Origin: Williamsia sp. 1138 | GTDB taxonomy: Bacteria > Actinomycetota > Actinomycetes > Mycobacteriales > Mycobacteriaceae | Assembly: GCF_002095435.2 (NCBI RefSeq) | Contig: NZ_MJEJ02000037.1 | Coordinates: 62,001-126,000, forward strand | Direction of reading: 5' to 3' | Length of the DNA stretch: 64,000 nt | Shown here: piece by piece, positions 26,437 to 34,534 of the stretch | Position numbering within the stretch: position 1 is the first letter of the stretch | Layout of the letters: every line of letters starts with the position of its first letter | Position numbers and translations under genes: made by a program | The notes under the pieces: generated by a model | The model's input: only the letters and a program-made list of their open reading frames with translations | What the model was told of the DNA's origin: nothing | Database searches by the model: none

Positions 26437-27117
26437 ATGAGTGGACCGCAGTACCCAGGCCCCGACCCCAACAATCCCGGCGGCAATCCTCCCCAAGGCC
26501 CGGATCTGGGTAAGGGCGGCCCCGCGGGTCCGCCTCCCGGTTCTTATCCCCCGCCGCCCCAGGGCAGCTACCCGCCACCGCCGCAGCAGGGTGGCTTCCC
26601 CCCACCGGCCCCGCCTGTGAACGCCGGACAGTACGGACAGCCCGGCGCGGTCGCCGGTGTCGGCGAGACCGCCAGCCTCGGAGTTCGTTTCGGCGCCCGC
26701 GTCATCGACTCGCTCGTGGTCGGCATCCCGGTCTACGTCATCAACCTGGTGCTGTTCTGGACGGCGCCGTGGATCCTTGCCCTGCTCGTCTCGATCGTGC
26801 TCGCGTTCGCCGGGTTCCTCTACTTCGTGTACTTCGAGACGCAGAAGCAGGGCACCACGGTCGGCAAGAAACTGCTCAAGCTCAAGGTCGTCGGCGCCCA
26901 GGGCGGGGTACCGACGACGGACGAATCGGCCAAGCGCAACAGCTGGATGCTGCTCGGGGTCCTGTCGTCGCTGCCGATAATCTTCCTCGGATTCATCTTC
27001 GGTCTGATCTGGCTCGGCCTGGTCATCGCCATCGCCGTCACCATCAACAGCGACCCGAGAAATCAGGGCTGGCACGACAAGTTCGCCGGCGGAACCACCG
27101 TCGTCCGGACCGGCTAG
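26437..27117 (+). CDS. RDD family membrane protein with Pro-rich N-terminus
   Basis: A 226-residue protein. Residues 1-70 are Pro/Gly/Gln/Tyr-rich (PGSYPPPPQGSYPPPPQQ). The RDD domain follows: GVRFGARVIDSLVVGI carries the name-giving R-x-x-D motif, then two or three transmembrane segments, QGTTVGKKLLKLKVV and the C-terminal QGWHDKFAGGTTVV block. RDD proteins are thought to be ion or small-solute transporters, or accessory membrane proteins. It is convergent with tgt with only 1 bp between stops (27117/27119). Confidence 0.9.
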   Translation: MSGPQYPGPDPNNPGGNPPQGPDLGKGGPAGPPPGSYPPPPQGSYPPPPQQGGFPPPAPPVNAGQYGQPGAVAGVGETASLGVRFGARVIDSLVVGIPVYVINLVLFWTAPWILALLVSIVLAFAGFLYFVYFETQKQGTTVGKKLLKLKVVGAQGGVPTTDESAKRNSWMLLGVLSSLPIIFLGFIFGLIWLGLVIAIAVTINSDPRNQGWHDKFAGGTTVVRTG

Positions 27118-27118
27118 T

Positions 27119-28381
27119 TCACGCCTTGTTGGCGCCCGCGTAGTACCTGCGTAGAAAATCGTCCCGGTACTCGTAGTAGGTGCCATCGATGATGGCCTGG
27201 CGCGCCCGCTCCACCAACGTCACGATGAAATGTTCGTTGTGAATGGTGCAGAGGGTTGCCGCCAGGCCTTCTTTGGCTTTGAACAGATGATGGATGTATG
27301 CGCGGGTGTACTGCGTTGTGTAATTGTCCATCTCGGGGTCCAGCGGACTGAAGTCTCGGCGGAAACGGCTGTTGGTCACGTTGTAGCGGCCATCTCGTGA
27401 ATAGATCGCCCCGTTGCGCGCAACCCGCGACGGGGAGACGCAATCGAAGGTGTCAATGCCGCTCTCGATCGCGGTGAAGATGTCGTCGGGCTCACTGATC
27501 CCCAGCAGATGCCTCGCCTTGTCGTCCGGCAATTCCTCATTGACCCACCGGACGATCGTCCCGAGGTTCTGCTTTTCGAGCGCGCCCCCGATGCCGTAGC
27601 CACCGAACCCCCTGCCGCCCTCGGCGACGTCGATGTCGCTCATGACCACGAGGTCGCGGGCCGCCTTGCGGCGCAGATCCTCGTACTGCGCCCCCTGGAT
27701 CACACCCCACAGCGACTGCACCGGCCGGTGAGCACGGGCCGCGGTGAGGCGATTGTGCTCGGCGAGACAGCGAATCGCCCACAAGCGGGTGCGCTCGAGC
27801 GAGGTCTCTTGGTAGTCACGGGTATTCATCAGCGTGGTCAACTCGTCGAACCCGAAGATGATGTCGGCGCCGAGCTGATGCTGGATCTGCATCGAGATCT
27901 CCGGGGTGAACCGGTGGGTCGACCCGTCCAGATGCGATTTGAACGTCACGCCGTCGTCGTCGACCCTGGCGAGGCGCTCCTTGCCTTCGGCGATGACCTC
28001 GTCGTTCTGCATGCCGGTCACATCCATGGCGATGACCTTCTTGAACCCCGCGCCGAGCGACATCACCTGGAACCCGCCGCTGTCGGTGAAGGTGGGGCCG
28101 GGCCAGTTCATGAACTGTCCGAGACCGCCGGCCTCGTCGATGATGTCGGGGCCCGGCTGCAGGTACAGGTGATACGCATTCGCGAGCACTGCCTGCGCGC
28201 CCAGCTCACTGACGGCTTCGGGTACAACCGTTTTCACGGTCGCCTTGGTTCCGACCGGCACGAACGCAGGGGTATTGATCTGCCCGTGCGGAGTGCTGAT
28301 CACCCCGGTTCGGCCGAGGGTGCCAGACAATGAGGTCCCGACCGTAAAAGTACGGTCGGGACCTTGATCGGTATCACTCAC
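27119..28381 (-). CDS. tgt: tRNA-guanine transglycosylase lacking the zinc-binding cysteines
   Basis: A 420-residue TIM-barrel enzyme that would exchange G34 of GUN-anticodon tRNAs for queuine or preQ1. Catalytic residues are present: Asp100 in TDSGGFQ and the nucleophile Asp313 in IDTFDCVSPSRVARNG. The usual zinc site CxCxxC(x)nH is altered: where other Tgts have PLDPECDCYTC, this protein has PLDPEMDNYTT (about residues 346-356), with no Cys; the downstream IHNEHF His is kept. The GTG at 28381 follows GGAAG by 8 bases. The first codons contain a perfect hairpin. It lies near gluQ, fitting a queuosine salvage context, though no preQ1 genes are here. It may be degenerate or functionally shifted. 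Confidence 0.88.
   Translation of the reverse strand: MSDTDQGPDRTFTVGTSLSGTLGRTGVISTPHGQINTPAFVPVGTKATVKTVVPEAVSELGAQAVLANAYHLYLQPGPDIIDEAGGLGQFMNWPGPTFTDSGGFQVMSLGAGFKKVIAMDVTGMQNDEVIAEGKERLARVDDDGVTFKSHLDGSTHRFTPEISMQIQHQLGADIIFGFDELTTLMNTRDYQETSLERTRLWAIRCLAEHNRLTAARAHRPVQSLWGVIQGAQYEDLRRKAARDLVVMSDIDVAEGGRGFGGYGIGGALEKQNLGTIVRWVNEELPDDKARHLLGISEPDDIFTAIESGIDTFDCVSPSRVARNGAIYSRDGRYNVTNSRFRRDFSPLDPEMDNYTTQYTRAYIHHLFKAKEGLAATLCTIHNEHFIVTLVERARQAIIDGTYYEYRDDFLRRYYAGANKA
28333..28364 (-). other. Perfect 14-bp inverted repeat with 4-nt loop in the 5' coding region of tgt
   Basis: AGGTCCCGACCGTA (28333-28346), loop AAAG, then its exact complement (28351-28364). It lies codons 6-16 into tgt, encoding GPDRTFTVGT. 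As RNA it would be a very stable hairpin just behind the start codon. Confidence 0.7.
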
Positions 28382-28433
28382 CGATGCATCTTCCCAGTCA
28401 GTGGCCCTGCCCGGCAAAACGCTCGGCGATCGA

Positions 28434-30782
28434 TCAGACCTTCATTGCCTCGCGCTCGTCGAACTTCTCCTGCTCGGCGGCGAGGGTCTTGTTCAGCTTC
28501 TCGCCCTCGATGTCGACGTCGGGCAGGATCTTGTCCAGCCATTTCGGAAGCCACCAGGCCTTGTCACCGAGCATTGCGAGCACTGCCGGGATCAGGGTCA
28601 TCCGGACGATGAAGGCGTCGAAGACGACCGCCACCGCGAGCGCGAACCCGATTGCCTTGATGAAGACCATGTCCTGCAGCATGAAGGCCGCGAACACCGA
28701 GATCATGATGGCTGCGGCAGCGGCCACCACGCGAGACGAGTGGCTGAACCCGCTGACCACAGCCTCCTTGGCCGGGGTTCCGTGTACGTACGCCTCACGC
28801 ATTCGACTGACCAGGAACACCTGGTAGTCCATCGCGAGACCGAACACGATCCCGATCAGGATGATCGGAAGGAAACTGACCAGCGGTTGCGGGTTGCCCA
28901 CCAGACCGAAGTCACCGTTGGTGAAGATCGCCACCGTGGCGCCGAAGGTTGCGCCGATGCTGAGCAGGAAGCCCAGCGCTGCGGTGAGCGGGACCAGGAT
29001 CGACCGGAAGACGATCATCAGCAAGATGAATGCCAGTCCGACGACGACGATCAGGTACGGGATGAGTGCCGAGGACAACTGGTCGGACACATCGATCTCG
29101 ATGGCCGTCTGGCCGGTCACCCCGTAGGTCAGCCCGGTGTCTTCGGTGACCGTCGATTCGAGCCCGCGCAGGTCCTTGACCAACTGCTGTGTCGCATCGT
29201 CCCCGGAAGCGCTGGCCGGGAGCACCGAGATGATCGCGGTGTCCTTGGACTCGTTGAGGTCACCCGGGCTGATCACGGCGGTGGCGACGTCGTCGACACC
29301 CTTGATCTGGTTCACCAGGCCGTTGAAGGCCTCGATCCGCTGGCCTTCGTCGGCGATACCGCTACCGTCGGCGACCACCACGAAGGGATTGTTCTGGCCC
29401 GGACCGAAGCCCTCGGCGACCAGGTCGTAGGCCTTGCGCTGGGTGGTACTGGGGTCGCCGTTGCCGTCGTTCGGCAGGCCGAGCTTGAGTCCGCCGATCG
29501 GGATGGCGAGCAGCCCGAGGATCACGATCGACCCGATCACGAAGATCGCGGGACGCTTGACGACCTGGTTGACCCAGCGCTGACCGTTGTGGCGACGGGC
29601 CGGGTCGTGCGGCGTGACGTCCGGCGGATTGAGGAACTTGAGCCGTCCGGCGAACACCTTGTTGCCGAAGATCCCCAGGATCGCGGGCAGCAGGGTCAAC
29701 GCAACCAACACGGCAACCAGCACGGTGCCGGCTGCTGCCAGTCCCATGGCGGTCAAGAACGGGATGTTGACGATGAACAGTGCCGCGAGGGCGATGAACA
29801 CGGTGGCACCGGCGAAGACCACTGCCGAACCGGCTGTGCCCACGGCCTTACCGGCCGCCTCGGCCCGGGATTTCGACGAGTGCACCTCATGTCGGTACCG
29901 CGAGACGATGAACAGGGCGTAGTCGATACCGACCGCCAGCCCGATCATCGTCGCGAGGATCGGGGTCTCCGAGCTCAGGTCGAAGAAGAACGTCGCCGCG
30001 GTGACACCGAGCATGCCGATGATGACGCCGATGAGCGCGGTGATGAGCGGCATGCCCCAGGCCACGAGTGAGGCGAAGGTCAGGATCATCACGATGGCTC
30101 CGACGCCCATGCCGATCAGCTCGGAGGTGAACCCGATCGCGGGCTGCGGCAACGCCGTACCCGACATCTCGACCGTCAGACCACTGTCGCGCGCCGAGTT
30201 GGCCACATCTTCCATCTGGGTGTGAGCCGTCGACGAGACGTCTGCTGCTGCCTCGACATCGAAGGCGGCACCGAGCTGAGCGATGGTGGCATCGGCGTTG
30301 ATCGGTGAGCTCGCCTGCGCATCAGCCTGGGCCTGTTCCGGCGTCTTGCCGAAGGTCTGTTCCTGGTACTGCACGATCGCGTCGCGACCGGGACCGGGAT
30401 TCTGTTGCGTCCCAAAGGTGTCGAACGGATTGGCAATCGACTCCTCAGGAGCCTTGACCCCGTCGAACTGCTTCATCTGCTCGACCATGGTGTTGATCGC
30501 GCCCTGATACCGGGGCTCGGTCAGTGCCGCGCCACCAGGAGCCTTGATGACGTATTTGACGCTGACGTTCTCGTCGAACTTGGGCTTTTCGGGGAAGGCC
30601 TCGATCATCTGGTTCTGGGCTTTTTCCGACGGGATACCCGGGATCGAAAAGCTCTCGGACGTGGGCTTCGACAGAGTCGCGGCGGCGACTCCCATCCCGA
30701 CGAGCACCAGCAACCAGATCGCGATCATCTTGAATTTGTTCAGATAGGCCCATCTGCCTATCCGATAGAGATAAGTGGCCAC
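28434..30782 (-). CDS. MmpL/RND-type lipid or drug exporter
   Basis: A 782-residue MMPL-family transporter. The N-terminal transmembrane helix (KMIAIWLLVLVGMGVAAATL) is followed by a periplasmic domain (about residues 40-215), five transmembrane helices with the proton-relay type MIGLAVGIDYALFIVSRYRHE segment, a second domain, then a second helix set with GIVFGLAMDYQVFLVSRMREAYVHG. The two GxDYxxF/AMDYQVF motifs carry the conserved Asp-Tyr pairs of MmpL proton channels. It probably exports a cell-envelope lipid or removes a toxic compound. The start is GTG. It lies 63 bp downstream of the TetR gene on the same strand and is probably controlled by it. Confidence 0.92.
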   Translation of the reverse strand: MATYLYRIGRWAYLNKFKMIAIWLLVLVGMGVAAATLSKPTSESFSIPGIPSEKAQNQMIEAFPEKPKFDENVSVKYVIKAPGGAALTEPRYQGAINTMVEQMKQFDGVKAPEESIANPFDTFGTQQNPGPGRDAIVQYQEQTFGKTPEQAQADAQASSPINADATIAQLGAAFDVEAAADVSSTAHTQMEDVANSARDSGLTVEMSGTALPQPAIGFTSELIGMGVGAIVMILTFASLVAWGMPLITALIGVIIGMLGVTAATFFFDLSSETPILATMIGLAVGIDYALFIVSRYRHEVHSSKSRAEAAGKAVGTAGSAVVFAGATVFIALAALFIVNIPFLTAMGLAAAGTVLVAVLVALTLLPAILGIFGNKVFAGRLKFLNPPDVTPHDPARRHNGQRWVNQVVKRPAIFVIGSIVILGLLAIPIGGLKLGLPNDGNGDPSTTQRKAYDLVAEGFGPGQNNPFVVVADGSGIADEGQRIEAFNGLVNQIKGVDDVATAVISPGDLNESKDTAIISVLPASASGDDATQQLVKDLRGLESTVTEDTGLTYGVTGQTAIEIDVSDQLSSALIPYLIVVVGLAFILLMIVFRSILVPLTAALGFLLSIGATFGATVAIFTNGDFGLVGNPQPLVSFLPIILIGIVFGLAMDYQVFLVSRMREAYVHGTPAKEAVVSGFSHSSRVVAAAAAIMISVFAAFMLQDMVFIKAIGFALAVAVVFDAFIVRMTLIPAVLAMLGDKAWWLPKWLDKILPDVDIEGEKLNKTLAAEQEKFDEREAMKV

Positions 30783-30845
30783 GTGCTGGTCCTTCCGTTC
30801 TTGGTCGTACAGGGAGGTTTGTCGCTTGAGGTCGCTTGCGCGATC

Positions 30846-31475
30846 TCAGGTTGGGTGGGGCGCCGCCGGAACGGGTCCGGCCAGGCCACTCCTGGTGAGT
30901 CGGAAGGCTTCACCGAGGAACGTGCGCAGATCTGTCTCCGCCGGGACCAGGCCCTCGGTCCACATCTCCAACGCGACCCGCAAGGTGCCGACCGCGTTCG
31001 CGAAGACGAGTCGTTCGATCAGACCCAGTTCGGTCTGCTGTCCGCGAGCACTGATGACCCCTTCGAACCGGGCCTTCTGCTCGGAGACCACCCCGTCGTG
31101 CGTGTGGTGGTCAGCCAGGGCCGGCTCGCTCTCGAGCAGCCGGATCAGGGTCATGAACTGTCCGGGCTCGGCGTCGGGGCTGCAGGCGATCTCGGTCAGC
31201 GCGTACTCGACCGAGTCCCAGAGCACTTCTGTCGCCGGCCGCGATTCGATGAGCTCGGCCAGGCGCTCGAGCATCACACCCACGAAGTAGATGAGTGCGT
31301 CTTCTTTGCCCGAGAAGTAGTTGTGGAACGTCCGGGTCGAGACGCCGACCTCAGCCGCAACCGTGTCCACCGAGACCGACTCGAGCCCGCGGTCCGCCGC
31401 GTGACGGAGCACCGCGGTCGCCAAGGCCAGCCGGGTGGCCGCCTTCTTCGATTCACGTAGACCCATCTGCTGCAT
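30846..31475 (-). CDS. TetR-family regulator of the MmpL exporter
   Basis: About 209 residues. The N-terminal HTH runs through ESVSVDTVAAEVGVSTRTFHNYFSGKEDAL (core VAAEVGVSTRTFHNYF), with a helical C-terminal effector domain. The ATG at 31475 (or 31466) is chosen because the earlier start at 31505 would fall inside a palindrome. Gene order tetR-mmpL with a palindrome in front of tetR is the common autoregulated exporter arrangement. The inducer is unknown, possibly a long-chain acyl compound. Confidence 0.9.
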   Translation of the reverse strand: MQQMGLRESKKAATRLALATAVLRHAADRGLESVSVDTVAAEVGVSTRTFHNYFSGKEDALIYFVGVMLERLAELIESRPATEVLWDSVEYALTEIACSPDAEPGQFMTLIRLLESEPALADHHTHDGVVSEQKARFEGVISARGQQTELGLIERLVFANAVGTLRVALEMWTEGLVPAETDLRTFLGEAFRLTRSGLAGPVPAAPHPT

Positions 31476-31494
31476 GACTGCCAGCGTACGGAAA

Positions 31495-31510
31495 TTGCAG
31501 AACACTGCAA
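31495..31510. promoter_or_regulatory. Operator candidate before the tetR-mmpL operon
   Basis: TTGCAG-AACA-CTGCAA, a perfect dyad of 6-bp arms, lies 20 bp upstream of the tetR ATG. A further half-site TGCAA (31523-31527) follows. TTGCA/TGCAA arms are typical of TetR operators upstream of mmpL genes in mycolic-acid bacteria. Confidence 0.65.
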
Positions 31511-31635
31511 ATTTTCCTTGGGGTGCAATTTTGTCGAATCAGTCACTGCTTCGCTCGGCAATGACCGGCGTCACACATGACCGCCACGGTCACCATCGGT
31601 CACTGACGCGGGATTCGTTCGATACGGTTGTCCCC

Positions 31636-32130
31636 ATGCGCACACGCCTACCCCGGTTCGTCGGAAGTGCTTTGATGGTCGGCGGCCTGGTGACCGCGCT
31701 GACCGCCTGCGGTGGCGATGATTCGACTGCCTCGGAAACGCCTTCCGATACGTCGCCACCCGCTTCGGCGGCGACGACCGACCCCAGCCCGAGCCGTACC
31801 GCATCCGCCGAGAATTCCAACGCCCCCGCGGTGCCCGGCCCCTCGCTTCCCCCCGCGACGTCGATACCCGATTCGAAGAAACTGCCCGACGTCGAGGGCA
31901 CCCGATGCGAGACTGTGAACGGCCCCGACGGTGCGTTGCACGTCATCATCTTTCCTGGAGGTTCTGTGGACTGCGCTGTGGTTATGCCGATCGCGAAGGA
32001 ATACGGCCCGAAGATCGCCACCGGGAGTCCCCAACAGGTGAGCGGCTGGGATTGTGGCCCGTCGCAGACCCGCGGGGTGCTGTCACGCTGCACCAAGGGC
32101 AGCGACGCCTTCGGATTCTCGATCGAATAG
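31636..32130 (+). CDS. Putative secreted lipoprotein
   Basis: A 164-residue protein with a lipoprotein signal peptide: MRTRLPRF, a hydrophobic core and lipobox LTAC (Cys at about residue 26). A Ser/Thr/Pro-rich linker follows (about residues 27-75), then a small C-terminal domain with four Cys (CETVNG, DCAVV, WDCGPS, SRCTKG) likely forming two disulfides. The family is unknown to me; such small Cys-containing lipoproteins are common in mycolic-acid bacteria. The next gene, a TetR regulator, starts 2 bp after its stop. It is divergent from the tetR-mmpL operon. Confidence 0.85.
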   Translation: MRTRLPRFVGSALMVGGLVTALTACGGDDSTASETPSDTSPPASAATTDPSPSRTASAENSNAPAVPGPSLPPATSIPDSKKLPDVEGTRCETVNGPDGALHVIIFPGGSVDCAVVMPIAKEYGPKIATGSPQQVSGWDCGPSQTRGVLSRCTKGSDAFGFSIE

Positions 32131-32132
32131 CC

Positions 32133-32708
32133 ATGGGAACACCGGCGTCGCGCGACGCATATTTCGAGACCGGGCTCGACATCCTGGCCAACGAGGGTTA
32201 CGGAGCCCTGAAGCTCTCGGAGGTGTGCAACCGTCTCGGTGTCACCACCGGGTCGTTCTACCACTTCTTCAAGAACTGGGGCGCCTACACCGAGGCTTTA
32301 CTCCAGTACTGGCTCAAGACCCGCACGGTCAGGCAGATGGAGGCCGCCCGGGCGATCACCGACCCCTTCGAGCGGGTCAGCCTGCTCATCCAGGTGGGTC
32401 TGGCCCTTCCGCACGGCGCCGAAGCGGCGATCCGCACCTGGAGCAGTGTGAGCCCCGAGGTCCGGCCGATCCAGGAAGAAGTAGACAAGAACCGTTACGC
32501 GATCGTCTACGAATCGGCGTTCGACCTGCTCGGTGACGTCGAGAAGGCGCAGGGGTTCGCCAGCTGGGCGATCTACATCCTCATCGGCTACGAGCAAGCG
32601 GCCCTGCCCCACGACGTGAGTTCGCTCGGTTGGGTGGCCCAGCAGATGCTCGACTCATTAGCGCTGCAGGCCGGGTTGAACGTCAGCGGTAGTTTAGAAA
32701 ATCAATAG
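32133..32708 (+). CDS. TetR-family transcriptional regulator
   Basis: A 191-residue TetR protein. HTH: YGALKLSEVCNRLGVTTGSFYHFFKNW (core LGVTTGSFYHFF) at about residues 22-48. The rest is a helical effector domain with AEAAIRTWSSVSPEV, a feature of the TetR branch often next to lipid genes. It is the second gene after the lipoprotein (2-bp gap), so it may sense or control something acting at the envelope. The ATG at 32133 is the only sensible start that does not overlap. Confidence 0.88.
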   Translation: MGTPASRDAYFETGLDILANEGYGALKLSEVCNRLGVTTGSFYHFFKNWGAYTEALLQYWLKTRTVRQMEAARAITDPFERVSLLIQVGLALPHGAEAAIRTWSSVSPEVRPIQEEVDKNRYAIVYESAFDLLGDVEKAQGFASWAIYILIGYEQAALPHDVSSLGWVAQQMLDSLALQAGLNVSGSLENQ

Positions 32709-32784
32709 TTTAGGAACCATCCCTATCAGGTGCGGCTTCGAATAACAGGAGCCCGCTTTACCGCACATGATGAGGAGAGTTCAA

Positions 32785-33237
32785 ATGATTCGAATCGCGC
32801 GTACGACCCTGGGTGTTCTCGCTGCCACGGCCGGCACCGCCGCACTGGCGTTCGCCGCCGCACCCGCAGCTTCGGCAGCGCCGCCGCAGGTGTCCATCTG
32901 TCCAGGCCTTCCCGGTCAGGCGACGTCCACCGACCAGTGCATCGTCAGCTCCGGCCCCACCGGACTCACGCTGGCCATCACCGTCGACGGTGGCCAGGCG
33001 AGCGTGCAGGGCGACAACTTCTCCGGCCCCGCTGCCATCGCCATCGGTGAAGGAGCCACAGTTAACATGACCGGCGTCAACCCCGGTCTCTCGATCGGCA
33101 TCGCCGGCCCCGGTGGCGAAGTGACCGTGAACGGCCAAACCGCTCCGACCTGCGTGGGCGGCCTCGGTTTCGCAGGCGACTTCCAGACCGGCAAGGGCTG
33201 CTTCAACAACGGCACCGTGCAGATTCCTCTCGGCTGA
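32785..33237 (+). CDS. Small secreted Gly-rich protein
   Basis: A 150-residue exported protein. The N-terminal signal peptide (MIRIARTTLGVLAATAGTAALA then AAPAASAAP, probable cleavage after ASA) is followed by a mature domain with repeated short strands: LTLAITVDGGQASVQGDNF, AIAIGEGATVNM, LSIGIAGPGGEVTVNG. This looks like a small beta-solenoid or beta-sandwich. Cys residues in ICPGL, QCIV, TCVGG and GCFNN may pair. I recall similar uncharacterised proteins in Gordonia (possibly DUF6764), but cannot confirm. The ATG at 32785 has GAGGAGAG 5 bases upstream. Monocistronic. Confidence 0.83.
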   Translation: MIRIARTTLGVLAATAGTAALAFAAAPAASAAPPQVSICPGLPGQATSTDQCIVSSGPTGLTLAITVDGGQASVQGDNFSGPAAIAIGEGATVNMTGVNPGLSIGIAGPGGEVTVNGQTAPTCVGGLGFAGDFQTGKGCFNNGTVQIPLG

Positions 33238-33260
33238 GAAAACCGATACTGCCCTCACTT

Positions 33261-33329
33261 CATCCACAGGTGCTCTAAGTTCGAATTCACACCTGTGTCG
33301 CACTGTTGCGGCCTGGGCACCTGTGGATG
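33261..33329. promoter_or_regulatory. Three CACCTGTG half-sites upstream of the acyl-CoA dehydrogenase gene
   Basis: CACAGGTG at 33265-33272 (inverted), CACCTGTG at 33290-33297 and 33318-33325. The outer two belong to a 12-bp perfect inverted repeat (33261-33272/33318-33329). The right arm touches the GGAGG Shine-Dalgarno at 33329-33333, so a bound regulator or RNA hairpin could block the gene at 33338. Confidence 0.5.
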
Positions 33330-33337
33330 GAGGGGCA

Positions 33338-34495
33338 GTGCTTCGGACAGTGTTCGACGAGGAACATGAGGCTTTTCGTAAAGTCGTGCGCGACTTCATC
33401 AGTCGAGAGGTCGCTCCCGTGCACCACGACTGGGAGTTGCAGGGCCATCCGCCGCGCGAGTTCTACAACAGGTTGGGCGAACTGGGCATCCTCGGCATCG
33501 AGGCGCCGGAAGAGTTCGGCGGCGGCGGCGCGAAGACGTTCAAGTTCACCGCAGTCGTCACCGAAGAGGCAGCCCGCGCCGGAGTCACCTTCGGCTCGTA
33601 CTCGGTGCACTCGAACCTGATCCTCCCGTACCTCGTCGAGTACGCGACCGAAGAGCAGAAGCAACGCTGGCTACCCGGATTCGTCTCGGGCGACATCATG
33701 ACCGCGATCGCCATGACCGAGCCCGGAACAGGCTCCGATCTGGCGAACATCTCCACGATGGCGAAGCTGTCCGACGAGGGCGACCACTACATCCTGAACG
33801 GCGGCAAGACCTTCATCACCGGCGGCGCGCTCGCCGATCTCATCCTCGTGGTCTGCCGAACCGCCGCCAGCACCGAAGACAACCGCCGGTCCGGTTTGAC
33901 GATCCTGTGCGTCGACACCAAATCCGAAGGCTTCTCGGTCGGCCGAAAGATCGACAAGATCGGGTTGAAGGCCTCCGACACCGCCGAACTGAACTTCGAC
34001 AACGTCCGGGTGCCGGTGGCCGACCGCCTGGGCGACGAGGGAGAGGGCTTCAACTACCTCACCCACAACCTCGCCCAGGAACGCCTCACGATCGCCCTCC
34101 AGGCATCCGCGTCCGCGCAGGCGGCACTGCGGCACGGCATCAACTACGTCAAAGAACGCACGATCTTCGGCAAGCCGCTCGCAGCGTTCCAGAACACGAA
34201 GTTCGTCCTGGCCGAATGCGCGACCGAGGTCGACGCCATCGTCCTCATGGCCGATCGCGCGCTGGAACTGCACGACGCCGGCGACCTGTCGGTGGCCGAC
34301 GCCGCCAAAGCGAAGCTGTTCTGCACCGAAGGTGCCGGTCGCGTCATCGACAAGTGCCTACAGCTGCACGGCGGCTACGGGTACGTCACCGAGTATCCGA
34401 TCGCCAGGCTCTACGCCGATTCGCGCGTCTCCAGGATCTACGGCGGCACCAGCGAGGTCATGAAGACCATCATCGCGAAATCCCTTGGCATCTAG
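33338..34495 (+). CDS. Acyl-CoA dehydrogenase (IVD/LCAD-like)
   Basis: A 385-residue FAD-dependent acyl-CoA dehydrogenase catalysing the first beta-oxidation step. Signatures: AMTEPGTGSDLANIST (FAD/substrate), CLQLHGGYGYVTEYPIARLYADSRVSRIYGGTSEVMK, of which LYADSRVSRIYGGTSEV is key. The position of the MCAD catalytic Glu is Gly (YGGT). The Glu in LAQERLTIALQ near residue 247 is therefore the likely catalytic base, as in isovaleryl- and long-chain enzymes. GTG 33338 follows GGAGG by 4 bases; GTG 33323 is possible. It is 39 bp upstream of the thiolase gene, so one operon. Confidence 0.92.
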   Translation: MLRTVFDEEHEAFRKVVRDFISREVAPVHHDWELQGHPPREFYNRLGELGILGIEAPEEFGGGGAKTFKFTAVVTEEAARAGVTFGSYSVHSNLILPYLVEYATEEQKQRWLPGFVSGDIMTAIAMTEPGTGSDLANISTMAKLSDEGDHYILNGGKTFITGGALADLILVVCRTAASTEDNRRSGLTILCVDTKSEGFSVGRKIDKIGLKASDTAELNFDNVRVPVADRLGDEGEGFNYLTHNLAQERLTIALQASASAQAALRHGINYVKERTIFGKPLAAFQNTKFVLAECATEVDAIVLMADRALELHDAGDLSVADAAKAKLFCTEGAGRVIDKCLQLHGGYGYVTEYPIARLYADSRVSRIYGGTSEVMKTIIAKSLGI

Positions 34496-34534
34496 CCTCT
34501 CTCGACGGAACAACCACTCAGGAGTGAAACTCAC

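Noticed and set aside
28401-30071. Plus-strand frame of 556 codons
   Set aside because: Antisense of the MmpL gene; composition is His/Asp/Gln-rich nonsense and there is no ribosome-binding site.
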